The notes: generated by a model from the sequence alone, not told the origin. A stretch of DNA of 64,000 bases from Microbispora sp. ZYX-F-249 (GCF_039649665.1 NZ_JBDJAW010000035.1:16768-80767); one strand, 5' to 3'. Positions 1 through 8,376 are shown, numbered from the stretch's first letter. Numbers and translations: made by a program.

Positions 1-1
1 G

Positions 2-1087
2 AGCGACGCCTTCGGCGGCTTCTGGGCCGCCACCCGCTACGCGGACGTGGTGCGGGTGGCCCGGGACAGCGAGACGTTCAGCACCGCGGTGCAGAACGTC
101 GTCCCGCACGTGCCGCGCGCCCAGCGGCGGCCGCCGCTGCACTTCGACCCGCCCGAGCATGCGATCTACCGCGCTCCGATGGACCGGGTGCTGCGCCGCG
201 CTGTGGTCCGGCGCCTCGAACCGGCCTTCGCGGAGGCGGCACGCGAGCTGCTGGGGCCGCTGCTGGCCCGCGGCGGCGGCGACTACTCCCAGGAGTTCGC
301 GCTGCCGTACGCGGCGCAGTGCTTCGCGCTCTTCCTCGGCCTGCCGGTCGACGAGGTGCTGGAGATCCGCCGGATCGGCGTCGAGTACAGCTTCGCCATC
401 CAGGAGATGGACCGGGCCGGGGTCATGGCGGCCGGCGAGGAGCTCTACGCGATCGCCCGGGCCATCGTCGAGGACCGCCGGGCCGGCCCCCGCGACCCCG
501 ACGAGGACCTGGTGACCAGCCTGCTGCGGGCCTCCGCCGACCCGGCGCGGCCGATCCCGTACGACCTGGTCGTGGCCACCGTGCGGCAGACCATCGTGGC
601 CGGCATCGGGGCGCCGCACGCCGTGCTGGGCAGCGCGGCCGTCCACCTGTCCCGCGACCCCGGGCTCCAGGACCGGCTGCGCGCCGACCCCGGGCTGCTG
701 CCCGCGGCGATCGAGGAGCTGCTGCGGCTGTACGCCCCCTACCGGGTGTTCGCCCGCACCGCCACGAGGGACGTGGAGCTGGGCGGGCGCACGGTGCGCG
801 CCGGTGAGGCGATCACGATGATCTTCCCCTCGGCGAACCGGGACGAGGCGGTGTTCGACGACGCGGACCGGCTCGACCTGGAGCGGCGGCCCAACCGGCA
901 CCTCGCGTTCGGCCGGGGCGCGCACCGCTGTCCCGGCGCGGCGATGGCCCGGCTGGAGATGACGGCCGCGCTCGGCGAACTGCTCGCCGCCACCTCCCGC
1001 GTCGAACCGGACGGCGAGGTGGAGATGTTCAACTGGCTGGAGTTCGGCCCCCGGTCGGCGCCGCTGCGCCTCGTCCCCCGCCGCTGA
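2..1087 (+). CDS. cytochrome P450 (5' end outside window)
   Basis: Haem-thiolate monooxygenase, soluble bacterial class; the reading frame is already open at base 2, so the start lies upstream. The haem loop FGRGAHRCPG (Cys ligand near base 930) and the K-helix ExxR (EELLRLYAP) are clear. The I-helix reads AGIGAP where AG(D/E)TT is usual, so the acid-alcohol pair that delivers protons to bound oxygen is missing; this occurs in some P450s with unusual chemistry or substrate-assisted catalysis. No ferredoxin or reductase gene lies beside it in the window. Substrate cannot be read from the sequence. Confidence 0.93.
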   Translation, partial: SDAFGGFWAATRYADVVRVARDSETFSTAVQNVVPHVPRAQRRPPLHFDPPEHAIYRAPMDRVLRRAVVRRLEPAFAEAARELLGPLLARGGGDYSQEFALPYAAQCFALFLGLPVDEVLEIRRIGVEYSFAIQEMDRAGVMAAGEELYAIARAIVEDRRAGPRDPDEDLVTSLLRASADPARPIPYDLVVATVRQTIVAGIGAPHAVLGSAAVHLSRDPGLQDRLRADPGLLPAAIEELLRLYAPYRVFARTATRDVELGGRTVRAGEAITMIFPSANRDEAVFDDADRLDLERRPNRHLAFGRGAHRCPGAAMARLEMTAALGELLAATSRVEPDGEVEMFNWLEFGPRSAPLRLVPRR

Positions 1088-1590
1088 CCCCCTCGTCCGG
1101 GCCGTCGGAGCCGCCGGAACCGCCAAGGGCGGCACCGGCCGTCGGCGTCCGTCCGGCACGGCCGCCGCCTCGATGCGCCGCGCCCCCGGCGTCGAAGTCG
1201 ACGCGATCAGAATGACGTTTACCACCACTGGCGTCATGTCGATGTCGCCTGTCAGGCCTCGCATCGGGCACACCACCCACCGCGGCAGGCGGCCCGGAGA
1301 TCTCCCGCCGCATGACCGCGGCCCAGCTCCACCTGCTTGATTGTGGTCGGCCGTGCGATTCGCGCCTACATGCCGCACCGCATCCGGAGCACGTACCGGT
1401 CACCTCGCCGCAGAATCACCACGGCGATCAGGGGATTGACATTGATGACAGAACACTGAACGATCGTCTGCGTTGGCGACTGCTATATGAGTCTCAACAG
1501 CTGCCAGGCGCCCCACCGGCCATTCGCGGACCTCGTCGGGCCCCGAGCCAACACCCCCTGCCCGTCCATCAACCGTGGAGGAATCGCAAC
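1088..1590. other. intergenic region with possible promoter
   Basis: About 500 bases without a convincing gene. A TTGACA hexamer at 1436-1441 and the AT-rich TATATG near 1484 are the only promoter-like features seen ahead of the hydrolase at 1591. Short open frames here lack a ribosome site and recognisable sequence. Confidence 0.4.
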
Positions 1591-2505
1591 GTGCTTGCCC
1601 GCTCCATGACCGCGCGGACCCTGCTGGCGGCGACCGTGGGGGCGGTCGTCCTCGCCGGCTCCGGCGCTGCCGCGGCCTCGTCCCCCCAGAAGCCGCCACC
1701 GCCGAAGCCTCCCGCGGCCGGCGCCATCACCATCCTGCCCACGGTCCGCGAGGCCGCCGAAGGGCTGCCCGGGCACACCGTCTACCGCCCGGCCGATCTC
1801 AAGGCGCTGCGGAAGGGCAGCCTGCCCGTGATCGTCTACGGCAACGGCGCCTGCGCGGCGAGCAACCTGGAAGGGATCACGTTCCTGACCGGCCTGGCCT
1901 CGCAGGGATACATCGTCGTGGCCAACGGCGGGCTGGACGAGTTCCCCGTCCCCAACACCCCCGAGAACACGATCGCGCACCCCGAGGCGCTCCTCGCGGC
2001 CGCGCACTGGGCCACGGAGTCGAAGCAGGCTCGCAAGCAGTTCGACGGGCGTGCGGACACGACGCGGGTCGGCGTGCTCGGCCACAGCTGCGGCGGCGTC
2101 GAGGCCCTCGCCGCCGGGACCGACCCCATCGTCGACGCGGTGGCCGGCTTCAACACCGGATACTTCGCGGACCCGGCCTTCGGCGGCTACGGGCGCGACC
2201 GTCTCGCCGGCCTGCACACCCCGACTCTGCTCGTGAACGGTGGTCCCGACGACGTCGCCTACCAGAACAGCATCGACAACTACGCCCTGCTCGACGTCCC
2301 CGCCGCCCTGGTCAGCGACCCCGCGGCCGGCCACACCGGCCTGATCGCGGGTCTCGAGGCCACCAAGGGCTGGCAGGTGGCCGCGGACTGGTTCGACTAC
2401 GTCCTGCGCGGAGACCGGACCGCCGGGGCGCGCTTCGTCGGCCCGGACTGCGGGCTGTGCGGAGAGAACGGCTGGACGGTCGAGTCGAAGGGGCTGTCGC
2501 TGTGA
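1591..2505 (+). CDS. secreted alpha/beta hydrolase
   Basis: 304-residue exported hydrolase of the dienelactone-hydrolase/chlorophyllase-like type. The GTG start at 1591 is chosen because GGAGG lies 7-11 bases upstream and the product then begins with a normal signal peptide (basic start, hydrophobic core, Ala-rich cleavage region) followed by a Pro/Lys linker; an in-frame ATG far upstream gives an implausible N-terminus. The nucleophile elbow is GHSCGG; LVNGGPDD and AGHTG probably supply acid and histidine. Its stop overlaps the next ATG by one base, so the two secreted hydrolases are coupled. Substrate unknown. Confidence 0.8.
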   Translation: MLARSMTARTLLAATVGAVVLAGSGAAAASSPQKPPPPKPPAAGAITILPTVREAAEGLPGHTVYRPADLKALRKGSLPVIVYGNGACAASNLEGITFLTGLASQGYIVVANGGLDEFPVPNTPENTIAHPEALLAAAHWATESKQARKQFDGRADTTRVGVLGHSCGGVEALAAGTDPIVDAVAGFNTGYFADPAFGGYGRDRLAGLHTPTLLVNGGPDDVAYQNSIDNYALLDVPAALVSDPAAGHTGLIAGLEATKGWQVAADWFDYVLRGDRTAGARFVGPDCGLCGENGWTVESKGLSL

Positions 2506-3893
2506 TGCGCCGTAAAGTGACCGCGTGCCTGGCCGCCGCGCTGGCGGCCGTCGCCGGAGGCGGAACCGCCGCCGCTGCCGCCCCCGCCGGACACCCCGGT
2601 GGCACGCCCTGCCTGCCGGACTCCCCCGCCCGCCCGACCTGCATCAGCGGCACCCTCGAGGACGGCACGCCGTACGAGTTCGTCGTCCCGGCCCACTGGA
2701 ACGGCACCGTGGTGGTCGCCCTCGACTTCGCCGGCCCGGGCCGGAGCGAGCCCCTGACCGCGCGCCTGCTGGCCGACGGCGTGGCCCGCGGCGGAACGAG
2801 CCGGGCGATCACCGGCTGGAACATCCGGTCCGCCATCGACAACCAGGCCGAGGCGCTGGCCCGTTTCGAGCAGGCCTACGGCCCGGCCCGCAAGGCCGTC
2901 GCCTCCGGGACCTCGATGGGCGGCTTCGTCGCCGCCGGCGTCGCCCAGGTCCACCCCGGCGCCTTCGACGCCGCCGTCCCGATGTGCGGGGGCCTCGGCG
3001 GGTCGGTCGGCCAGTGGAACCAGAAGCTCGACACGGTCTTCGTGCTCGAGCGCCTGGTCGCACCCGGGCTGCCGGTCGTCGACATCCCCGCCGACATCGA
3101 ATCGGCCAGGAAGGCGTGGATCGACGCCCTGGCCGCGGCGCAGCGGACACCGGAGGGACGGGCCCGGATCGCGCTGGCCGCCGCGATCGGCCAGTTGCCG
3201 GCCTGGGGACGCAACCCCGACGGGTCCGTGCCGCCGCCTCCGGACAGCGGGGACGCCGCCGCGCTGCAGCAGGGCGCCTACCTCGCGCTCGCCGGCGGGC
3301 CCCTGCCCTACATCGGCCAGGCCATGAGCAGCCGGCGCCAGATCATGGACGTGGTCGGCGGGAACCCGTCCTGGAACACCGGCGTCGACTACGAGAAGCA
3401 GTTGAGCCTGGCCGATCCCGCCCTCCGGCGCGCCGTCCGCGACCTCTACGGGGCGGCGGGTCTGGCCCTCTCGGCCGACCTGAAGACCCTGGCCGCCGCG
3501 CCCCGCATCGCGGCGGACCCGGACGCCGTCAAGCGCTTCTCGCGCGGGATCGTCCTCAAGGGTGACCTGCGGATCCCCGTCCTGACCCTGTCCGGCACCG
3601 GTGACCAGATCTCCACCGTCGCCCAGCAGCAGTCGTACGAGGAGAACGTGCGCCGGGCGGGAGCGAACTCCCTGCTGCGCCAGACGTACACGCAGACCGT
3701 CGGCCACTGCGACTTCTCCCCGGCGGAGCAGGAGGCGGCGCTCGACACGATGTTCGACCGGCTGCGGAGCGGTCGCTGGCCCGCGACGTCCGCCCCGGCG
3801 ATGAACGCCCGCGCGGCGGCGCTTGCGGCCGACCCCGCTCCTCGGTACGTCTCGTTCACCCCGCCCCGGTTCAACCGCCCCTATCCCGGCTGA
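2505..3893 (+). CDS. secreted alpha/beta hydrolase
   Basis: 462-residue exported hydrolase coupled to the gene before it (TGATG junction). It has a signal peptide (MRRKVTACLAAALAAVAGG) and probable mature start near residue 30. GTSMGG is the nucleophile elbow and a late GHCDF probably carries the catalytic histidine; LSGTGDQ is a likely acid strand. The overall pattern resembles large secreted esterases of actinomycetes. The pair may degrade an extracellular ester, which is inference. A strong hairpin follows the stop. Confidence 0.78.
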   Translation: MRRKVTACLAAALAAVAGGGTAAAAAPAGHPGGTPCLPDSPARPTCISGTLEDGTPYEFVVPAHWNGTVVVALDFAGPGRSEPLTARLLADGVARGGTSRAITGWNIRSAIDNQAEALARFEQAYGPARKAVASGTSMGGFVAAGVAQVHPGAFDAAVPMCGGLGGSVGQWNQKLDTVFVLERLVAPGLPVVDIPADIESARKAWIDALAAAQRTPEGRARIALAAAIGQLPAWGRNPDGSVPPPPDSGDAAALQQGAYLALAGGPLPYIGQAMSSRRQIMDVVGGNPSWNTGVDYEKQLSLADPALRRAVRDLYGAAGLALSADLKTLAAAPRIAADPDAVKRFSRGIVLKGDLRIPVLTLSGTGDQISTVAQQQSYEENVRRAGANSLLRQTYTQTVGHCDFSPAEQEAALDTMFDRLRSGRWPATSAPAMNARAAALAADPAPRYVSFTPPRFNRPYPG

Positions 3894-3902
3894 GCCGCAC
3901 GA

Positions 3903-3931
3903 GCCGCTGCCCGGCCGGACCGGGCAGCGGC
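3903..3931 (+). terminator. hairpin terminator after hydrolase pair
   Basis: Perfect 12-bp stem GCCGCTGCCCGG / CCGGGCAGCGGC with a 5-base loop, ten bases after the stop codon. There is no U-run, as is usual in actinomycetes. Confidence 0.7.
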
Positions 3932-3948
3932 CGGCGCCGTCGCCCGGG

Positions 3949-4036
3949 GACACGGCAGGAGACACGGCAGGAGACATGGCAGGAGACACGGCAGGAGACA
4001 CGGCAGGAGAAACCGCAGCAGACACGGCAGGGGACG
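3949..4036 (+). repeat. 12-bp minisatellite
   Basis: About seven tandem copies of GGAGACACGGCA, the last ones diverged (GGAGAAACCGCA, GCAGACACGGCA). The unit is a multiple of three but no credible gene runs through it; it sits between the hairpin at 3903 and the PHO box at 4062. Confidence 0.85.
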
Positions 4037-4061
4037 CATGATCAGGGCGTGTACCCGCAAC

Positions 4062-4094
4062 GGTCACCGATCGTTCACCGAACGGTAACCTTAA
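4062..4094 (+). promoter_or_regulatory. PHO box (PhoP operator), three direct-repeat units
   Basis: Three adjacent 11-base units: GGTCACCGATC, GTTCACCGAAC, GGTAACCTTAA. They match the Streptomyces PHO-box pattern of GTTCACC-type 11-mers bound by PhoP under phosphate limitation. The box lies just upstream of two tiny coupled ORFs. The match is visible; control by PhoP is inferred. Confidence 0.65.
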
Positions 4095-4115
4095 CTACGC
4101 CGTTCTGGGAGGTTT

Positions 4116-4166
4116 ATGCGTCATTCTTCCCTAGAAGCCGATTTGTCCTACCGAGGTGTCAAGTGA
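4116..4166 (+). CDS. 16-residue leader-type peptide
   Basis: ATG at 4116 is preceded by GGGAGG (4107-4112) and reads MRHSSLEADLSYRGVK. Its TGA overlaps the GTG of the next small ORF (GTGA), the arrangement expected for translational coupling. Its position under the PHO box makes it a candidate phosphate-regulated leader. No family recognised; coding status is inferred from the ribosome site and overlap. Confidence 0.5.
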   Translation: MRHSSLEADLSYRGVK

Positions 4167-4288
4167 CTGAGTTCCTCGCCGCCGTACTCTCCCGGGCGGC
4201 CATCATGGTCCTGGAAGCGCTGCTCGTGCGTCTCTTCCAGGCTCTTGTGACGTCGACCTTCCGCGTCACGCTGCCGCACGCGGCCTGA
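4163..4288 (+). CDS. 41-residue hydrophobic small protein
   Basis: GTG start overlapping the stop of the 16-residue ORF. The product (VTEFLAAVLSRAAIMVLEAL...) is one amphipathic/hydrophobic helix of about 30 residues with two arginines and a short C-terminal tail ending PHAA, so probably a small membrane-associated peptide. A good hairpin follows at 4312. Function unknown; expression may respond to phosphate through the PHO box. Confidence 0.55.
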   Translation: MTEFLAAVLSRAAIMVLEALLVRLFQALVTSTFRVTLPHAA

Positions 4289-4311
4289 CCGGCGGGACGT
4301 CCGTCCTTCGC

Positions 4312-4330
4312 GGGCCGGCGCCGCCGGCCC
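4312..4330 (+). terminator. hairpin after small ORFs
   Basis: Perfect 8-bp stem GGGCCGGC / GCCGGCCC with a 3-base loop, 23 bases after the small-protein stop. The rest of 4289-4628 contains no gene. Confidence 0.6.
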
Positions 4331-4516
4331 GGCACCGCGGCTCCCGCGAGCGCCGATTCTCCGGGTTGCCGGTTCTCCGGCCGCCCGGCCCTGCGATCGG
4401 GCTCCGAGGAGTCCCTCCGCCGTGAGGGCCGCGGGACGCTCCCGGGCAGCGCCGTGAACGCGAAAGCCGGCCCCGCTCGGGACCGGCTACTCCCCCACCC
4501 TCACGGGGACGGGAGC

Positions 4517-4536
4517 GCCGGGCGATCACGCCCGGC
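4517..4536 (-). terminator. hairpin downstream of CsbD gene
   Basis: Perfect 8-bp stem GCCGGGCG / CGCCCGGC with loop ATCA, about 90 bases beyond the stop of the minus-strand CsbD gene. Confidence 0.45.
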
Positions 4537-4628
4537 TCGGCGGCTCCCTCGTCCCCCGGCGACGGCCACCGCCCGTTCACCCGGGCCCGGCGTGGCCTGT
4601 CACCTCGTGCGAGATCGTCTCTCCGGGG

Positions 4629-4823
4629 TCAGTCCTTGAAAGCGTCCTTCACCTTGCCGGCGGCGTCCTTCACCTTCTCGCCGGCCTGCTTCATGTGGCT
4701 CTTGGACTGATCGGCGCGGCCCTCGGCCTCCAGGCTCTCGTCGTCGGTGACCCTGCCGAGCCCCTCCTTGGCCTTGCCGGTGACCTCTTCCGACTTGTTG
4801 CGGAACTTGTCCTCGGTGCTCAT
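4629..4823 (-). CDS. CsbD-family stress protein
   Basis: 64-residue hydrophilic protein with the CsbD pattern: DKFRNKSEEVTGKAKEGLGRVTDDESLEAEGRAD-type core, then repeated K-(D/E)AAGKVKDA. CsbD-like proteins are general-stress proteins of unknown mechanism. The start at 4823 has a good GAGAGGAG ribosome site. It diverges from the SPW-repeat gene across about 190 bases. I could not find a clear stress-sigma promoter. Confidence 0.9.
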   Translation of the reverse strand: MSTEDKFRNKSEEVTGKAKEGLGRVTDDESLEAEGRADQSKSHMKQAGEKVKDAAGKVKDAFKD

Positions 4824-5011
4824 CCGGACGCTCCTCTCGGTTCCAGAAGCTGACGAACTCCCTCTTTCCCCTGGTGAAGTGGCTAAACGCGACCCGGCGT
4901 GTCGCACCCGCCTCCGCAACCCCAATCCCTCCAAAACGGGAAGATGTGACGAACCGGGCGTACGCTAGGAATAAGGACTAAAGCACACACCTCTGAAGGG
5001 TGGTGTGACGT

Positions 5012-5485
5012 ATGGCACACGGTGCCGACATCGGGACGCATCCCGACATCATGCAGATGCGCGCCCGCTACGAAGCCGCCGCGGCGAATCCGGCGGCACA
5101 GCTCGCCGACGGTCTCACGCTTCTGAGCGGCCTGTATCTAGCGCTCTCGCCGTGGATCCTCGGATTCAGCGGCACGCGGACTCCGCTCGCGGTGAACAAC
5201 CTGGTCACGGGTCTCGCCGTAGCACTCCTGGCGATGGCGTACAGCTCGGCGTTCGGGCGCACCTACGGACTCTCCTGGGTCGCCCCGCTGCTCGGTATCT
5301 GGACCATCATCGCCCCCTGGGTGATCCGGGGAGGCATGGCGACCACTGCGACGATCATCAGCAACGTGGTCGTCGGCGCGCTCATCCTGCTTCTCGGTCT
5401 GGCGACGATGCGGTTCGCCATGATGCAGCGCGGGCAGCCCGGCGGCTTCCGCACTGGGACGCCGCACATGGGACCGGCCCACTGA
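5012..5485 (+). CDS. SPW-repeat membrane protein
   Basis: 157 residues with a hydrophilic N-terminus and four hydrophobic segments arranged as two SPW-type repeats (LALSPWILGF; WTIIAPWVI). SPW-repeat proteins are small actinobacterial inner-membrane proteins of unknown role, often near stress genes, which fits the divergent CsbD neighbour. ATG at 5012 follows AAGGGTGG. Confidence 0.85.
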   Translation: MAHGADIGTHPDIMQMRARYEAAAANPAAQLADGLTLLSGLYLALSPWILGFSGTRTPLAVNNLVTGLAVALLAMAYSSAFGRTYGLSWVAPLLGIWTIIAPWVIRGGMATTATIISNVVVGALILLLGLATMRFAMMQRGQPGGFRTGTPHMGPAH

Positions 5486-5640
5486 CCGGACCCCGGCCGA
5501 ACGGCGGGCGGCGCACCGCCTCGCCCCGCGCCGGCACGCCGCGCGGGCGCGGCACCGCCGCCCCCGGGATGCCGTAGCCGTCGCCACGGCACCGGCTCCC
5601 GTTAGTCTCGTCGTGCAGGAGACGAGAGGACGGTGGCGGC

Positions 5641-6603
5641 GTGACGACAACGGCCCCCGTCGCGAGTCCGGTGGACTTCGCGGCCTACGGCGACTACACG
5701 GTGAAGGCGGCCACCCGGCCGGACGGGTCCTTCGAGCGGCCCCTGTACCGCTTCCGCGACCGCGTGACGGCCGACGGGAGCAGCGGATACGCCGCCGAGC
5801 CCGGCCGTTACCACCTGTACGTGTCGCTGGCCTGCCCGTGGGCCCACCGCTCGGTCATCGTGCGGGCGCTGCTCGGCCTGGAGGACGTCGTGTCGATGTC
5901 CGTCGTCGATCCTGTGCGCGACGGGCGCGGGTGGGCGTTTCGCGAGGGCCCCGGCCACGGACCCGACGAGCTCAACGGCTTCACCGTGCTGCGGGAGGCG
6001 TACGAGGCGACCGAGCCCGGCTACGACGGGCACGTGTCGGTGCCCGTGCTGTGGGACCGCCGCACCCGCCGGATCGTCAGCAACAACTTCCCCGACATCA
6101 GCCTCGACCTCGGCCGGGCGTTCGCGCGGTGGGCCAGGCCGGGGATCGACCTCTATCCCGAGGACCTGCGCGACGACATCGACGCGCTCAACGAGCGCGT
6201 GTACGCCGACGTCAACAACGGCGTGTACAAGTGCGGCTTCGCCGAGAGCCAGCAGGCGTACGAGGCGGCGGTGACCACGCTGTTCACGGCCCTCGACGAG
6301 CTGGAGGAACGCCTCGGCGGCAACCGGTACCTGTTCGGCGACCGGCTCACCGAGGCGGACGTCCGCCTGTGGGTCACGCTGGCCCGGTTCGACACGGTGT
6401 ACGTGACCCACTTCAAGGCGAACCTCCGCCGCCTGGCCGACTACCCCAACCTCTGGCGTTACGCCCGCGACCTGTACGCGAACCCGGCCTTCGGCGGCAC
6501 GACGGACTTCGGCCACATCAAGCGGCACTACTACGGCACCCACCCGAAGATCAATCCGCTGCGCATCGTGCCCGCGGGGCCGGTCATCGACTGGAGCCTG
6601 TAG
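5641..6603 (+). CDS. glutathionyl-hydroquinone reductase / GST-Xi
   Basis: 320-residue glutathione-transferase-fold enzyme of the ECM4/YqjG type. The catalytic cysteine lies in SLACPWAHR, and IVSNNFPDISLDL and the C-terminal helical domain (DRLTEADVRLWVTLARFD) match the family. These enzymes reduce glutathionyl-hydroquinones. Most actinomycetes make mycothiol rather than glutathione, so the physiological thiol may differ; that is inference. GTG start at 5641. The gene converges with the aminotransferase 13 bases downstream. Confidence 0.88.
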   Translation: MTTTAPVASPVDFAAYGDYTVKAATRPDGSFERPLYRFRDRVTADGSSGYAAEPGRYHLYVSLACPWAHRSVIVRALLGLEDVVSMSVVDPVRDGRGWAFREGPGHGPDELNGFTVLREAYEATEPGYDGHVSVPVLWDRRTRRIVSNNFPDISLDLGRAFARWARPGIDLYPEDLRDDIDALNERVYADVNNGVYKCGFAESQQAYEAAVTTLFTALDELEERLGGNRYLFGDRLTEADVRLWVTLARFDTVYVTHFKANLRRLADYPNLWRYARDLYANPAFGGTTDFGHIKRHYYGTHPKINPLRIVPAGPVIDWSL

Positions 6604-6616
6604 GCCCGGCTTCCGG

Positions 6617-7789
6617 TCACGCGGTCGGCAGCGCCTCGCACAGCCGGTCCAGTTCGTCCTCGGTGTTGTAGTAGTGCACCGAGGACCGCACCAGCGAGGG
6701 CAGCCCGCGGGCCTCGAAGTCCCACCGGGCGGAGGTCGCCGCCGACACCGAGACGTTGATCTTCGCGGCCGACAGCCGGGCGGCCACGTCCCGGCTGTCG
6801 TGCCCGTCCACGGTGAACGTCACGATGCCGCACCGCCGTGCGCCGCGGTCGTGCACGGTCACTGCGGGGAGGGCGGCCAGCCGCCCGCGCAGCGCCTCGG
6901 CGAGGCCGGTCACCCGCTCCTCGATGGCGTCGAGCCCGAGGTCCAGCGCGTAGCCGGCCGCCACGCCGAGGCCGATCTTGCCGGCCACGTAGCCCTCCCA
7001 GTTCTCGAACCGCCGGGCATCGCGGCGTACCTCGTAGGTCTCCGCCGAGGTCCAGGTGGCGGCGTGCAGGTCGAGGAACGGCGGCTCCAGGCGGTCGAGC
7101 AGGCGCCGCGAGCAGTACAGGAAGCCGGTGCCGCGCGGCCCGCGCAGGAACTTGCGCCCGGTCGCCGACAACAGGTCGCAGCCGATCTCACGGACGTCGA
7201 CCCGCATCTGCCCGATCGACTGGCAGGCGTCCAGCAGGTACGTCACCCCGGCCTCCCGCGCCACGGCGCCGATGTCCGCCGCGGGGTTGACCAGGCCGCC
7301 CTGGGTCGGCACGTGGGTGACCGCGATCAGCTTGACCCGCTCGTCGATCATGTCCCGCAGCGCGTCGACGGACAGGGCGCCGGTCGCGTCGTCGGGCACC
7401 ACGTCCACCTGGACGCCGTACCTGCGGGCGGTCTGCAGGAAGGCGATCGCGTTGCTGGCGTACTCGGCGCGCGAGGTGAGGATGCGGTCGCCCGGTTTCC
7501 AGGACAGGGAGTAGAAGGCCATGTCCCAGGCGCGGGTGGCGTTCTCGACGAGGGCGATCTCGTCACGGTCCGCGCCCACGAGCCCGGCCAGCGCGTCGTA
7601 GACCCGCTCGGACCGGTCGAGGGCGGCGGCGGCCGCCTCGTAACCGCCGATACGCTCCTCCAGGCGCAGATGGTCCACCACGGCGTCGGTCACCTGACGC
7701 GGCGGCAGCGACGAGCCGGCGTTGTTGAAGTGGACGACGTGCTCACACCCCGGCGTGTCCGCCCGCACCCGTCCGACGTCGATGGTCAC
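6617..7789 (-). CDS. class V aminotransferase (PLP)
   Basis: 390-residue fold-type I PLP enzyme related to isopenicillin-N epimerase and cysteine desulfurase. It begins with HFNNAGSSLPP; the PLP aspartate is in LLDACQSIGQ and the Schiff-base lysine in SATGRKFLRGPRGTGFLY. The C-terminal half carries ARRCGIVTF and SSVHYYNTEDEL. Substrate is not obvious; EgtE-like or desulfurase activity is possible. ATG start at 7789. The 122-base gap to the next gene holds that gene's promoter. Confidence 0.88.
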   Translation of the reverse strand: MTIDVGRVRADTPGCEHVVHFNNAGSSLPPRQVTDAVVDHLRLEERIGGYEAAAAALDRSERVYDALAGLVGADRDEIALVENATRAWDMAFYSLSWKPGDRILTSRAEYASNAIAFLQTARRYGVQVDVVPDDATGALSVDALRDMIDERVKLIAVTHVPTQGGLVNPAADIGAVAREAGVTYLLDACQSIGQMRVDVREIGCDLLSATGRKFLRGPRGTGFLYCSRRLLDRLEPPFLDLHAATWTSAETYEVRRDARRFENWEGYVAGKIGLGVAAGYALDLGLDAIEERVTGLAEALRGRLAALPAVTVHDRGARRCGIVTFTVDGHDSRDVAARLSAAKINVSVSAATSARWDFEARGLPSLVRSSVHYYNTEDELDRLCEALPTA

Positions 7790-7881
7790 GTGAGCCTCCC
7801 AGAAGATCCGCGGACGCTCTCATTCTGCCCGGCGTGCCCGATCGTGGGATGGCCGTGCTCCGGCGGGTGCCCCGACCCGCG

Positions 7882-7891
7882 TTTCGTGAAT
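7882..7891 (+). promoter_or_regulatory. TTTCGTGAAT motif, copy 1 (promoter/operator)
   Basis: TTTCGTGAAT followed by CATAAT (7901-7906) just ahead of the regulator start at 7912. The core TTC-GT-GAA is a near palindrome. The same decamer recurs exactly at 8221, in front of the riboswitch-terC unit. Autoregulation by the winged-helix protein is inferred. Confidence 0.45.
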
Positions 7892-7911
7892 CGCGCATCG
7901 CATAATGAGGT

Positions 7912-8220
7912 ATGAGCACCTCCTCCCCCGCGGGCGGCTGGACGTTCCTCACCAACCACGCGCATGTCCTGCTCGCGCTCTCCCGCGATCCCGACGCGCG
8001 GCTGCGGGACGTCGCCGAGTCGGTCGGCATCACCGAGCGGGCGGCCCAGACGATCGTCGCCGACCTCGAGGCGGCCGGCTACCTGCGTCGCGAGCGCGTG
8101 GGGCGGCGCAACCACTACACGATCAACCCGCTCGCCCCGTTCCGGCACCCGATCGAGCGGCACCGGCACATCGGCGAGTTGCTCGAGCTGTTCGGGGCGC
8201 CGGTTGACGCACGAAACTGA
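7912..8220 (+). CDS. winged-helix transcriptional regulator
   Basis: 102-residue ArsR/MarR-like DNA-binding protein. A helix-turn-helix spans about residues 28-52 ([41 protein letters not shown], wing included). There is no separate ligand domain. The -10-like CATAAT lies six bases before the ATG, so the transcript is probably leaderless or nearly so. The TTTCGTGAAT box in front of it and directly after its stop suggests it regulates itself and terC. Confidence 0.82.
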   Translation: MSTSSPAGGWTFLTNHAHVLLALSRDPDARLRDVAESVGITERAAQTIVADLEAAGYLRRERVGRRNHYTINPLAPFRHPIERHRHIGELLELFGAPVDARN

Positions 8221-8230
8221 TTTCGTGAAT
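8221..8230 (+). promoter_or_regulatory. TTTCGTGAAT motif, copy 2
   Basis: Exact copy of the decamer at 7882, starting the base after the regulator stop and followed by a -10-like CATAGT at 8238. It would place a separate promoter just ahead of the riboswitch. Confidence 0.45.
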
Positions 8231-8243
8231 ACTTGAGCATAGT

Positions 8244-8376
8244 TCGAGGGGGAGTACCCGGCTTCCTCAGCGTCGTCATCACGGCCGCCGTCGAAGGGCG
8301 TCCCGGCGCGAGGGTCACCGCATGGTGGCACGGGGAGACCGTCGGCCTGCCGAGCCCGCCGTACGCGGCGGTGATG
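8244..8376 (+). ncRNA. yybP-ykoY (Mn2+) riboswitch
   Basis: The leader of the TerC gene holds the class hallmarks in order: GGGGGAGTA at 8248-8255, CGTCGTCATCACGG at 8271-8284, GGTCACCG near 8313-8320 and GGGGAGACCGTCGGCC at 8332-8347. Just before the ribosome site CCGCC and GGCGG (about 8356-8373) can pair, a likely expression platform. This class senses Mn2+ and commonly precedes TerC/MntP exporters. A covariance-model search would confirm it. Confidence 0.8.

Noticed and set aside
1312..1590. Upstream extension of the first secreted hydrolase
   Set aside because: It would bury the signal peptide after 90 residues of non-conserved sequence; GTG 1591 has a proper ribosome site.
3949..4041. 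Protein-coding DTAG repeat ORF
   Set aside because: The frame has no ribosome site and arises because a 12-bp repeat stays open in several frames on both strands.
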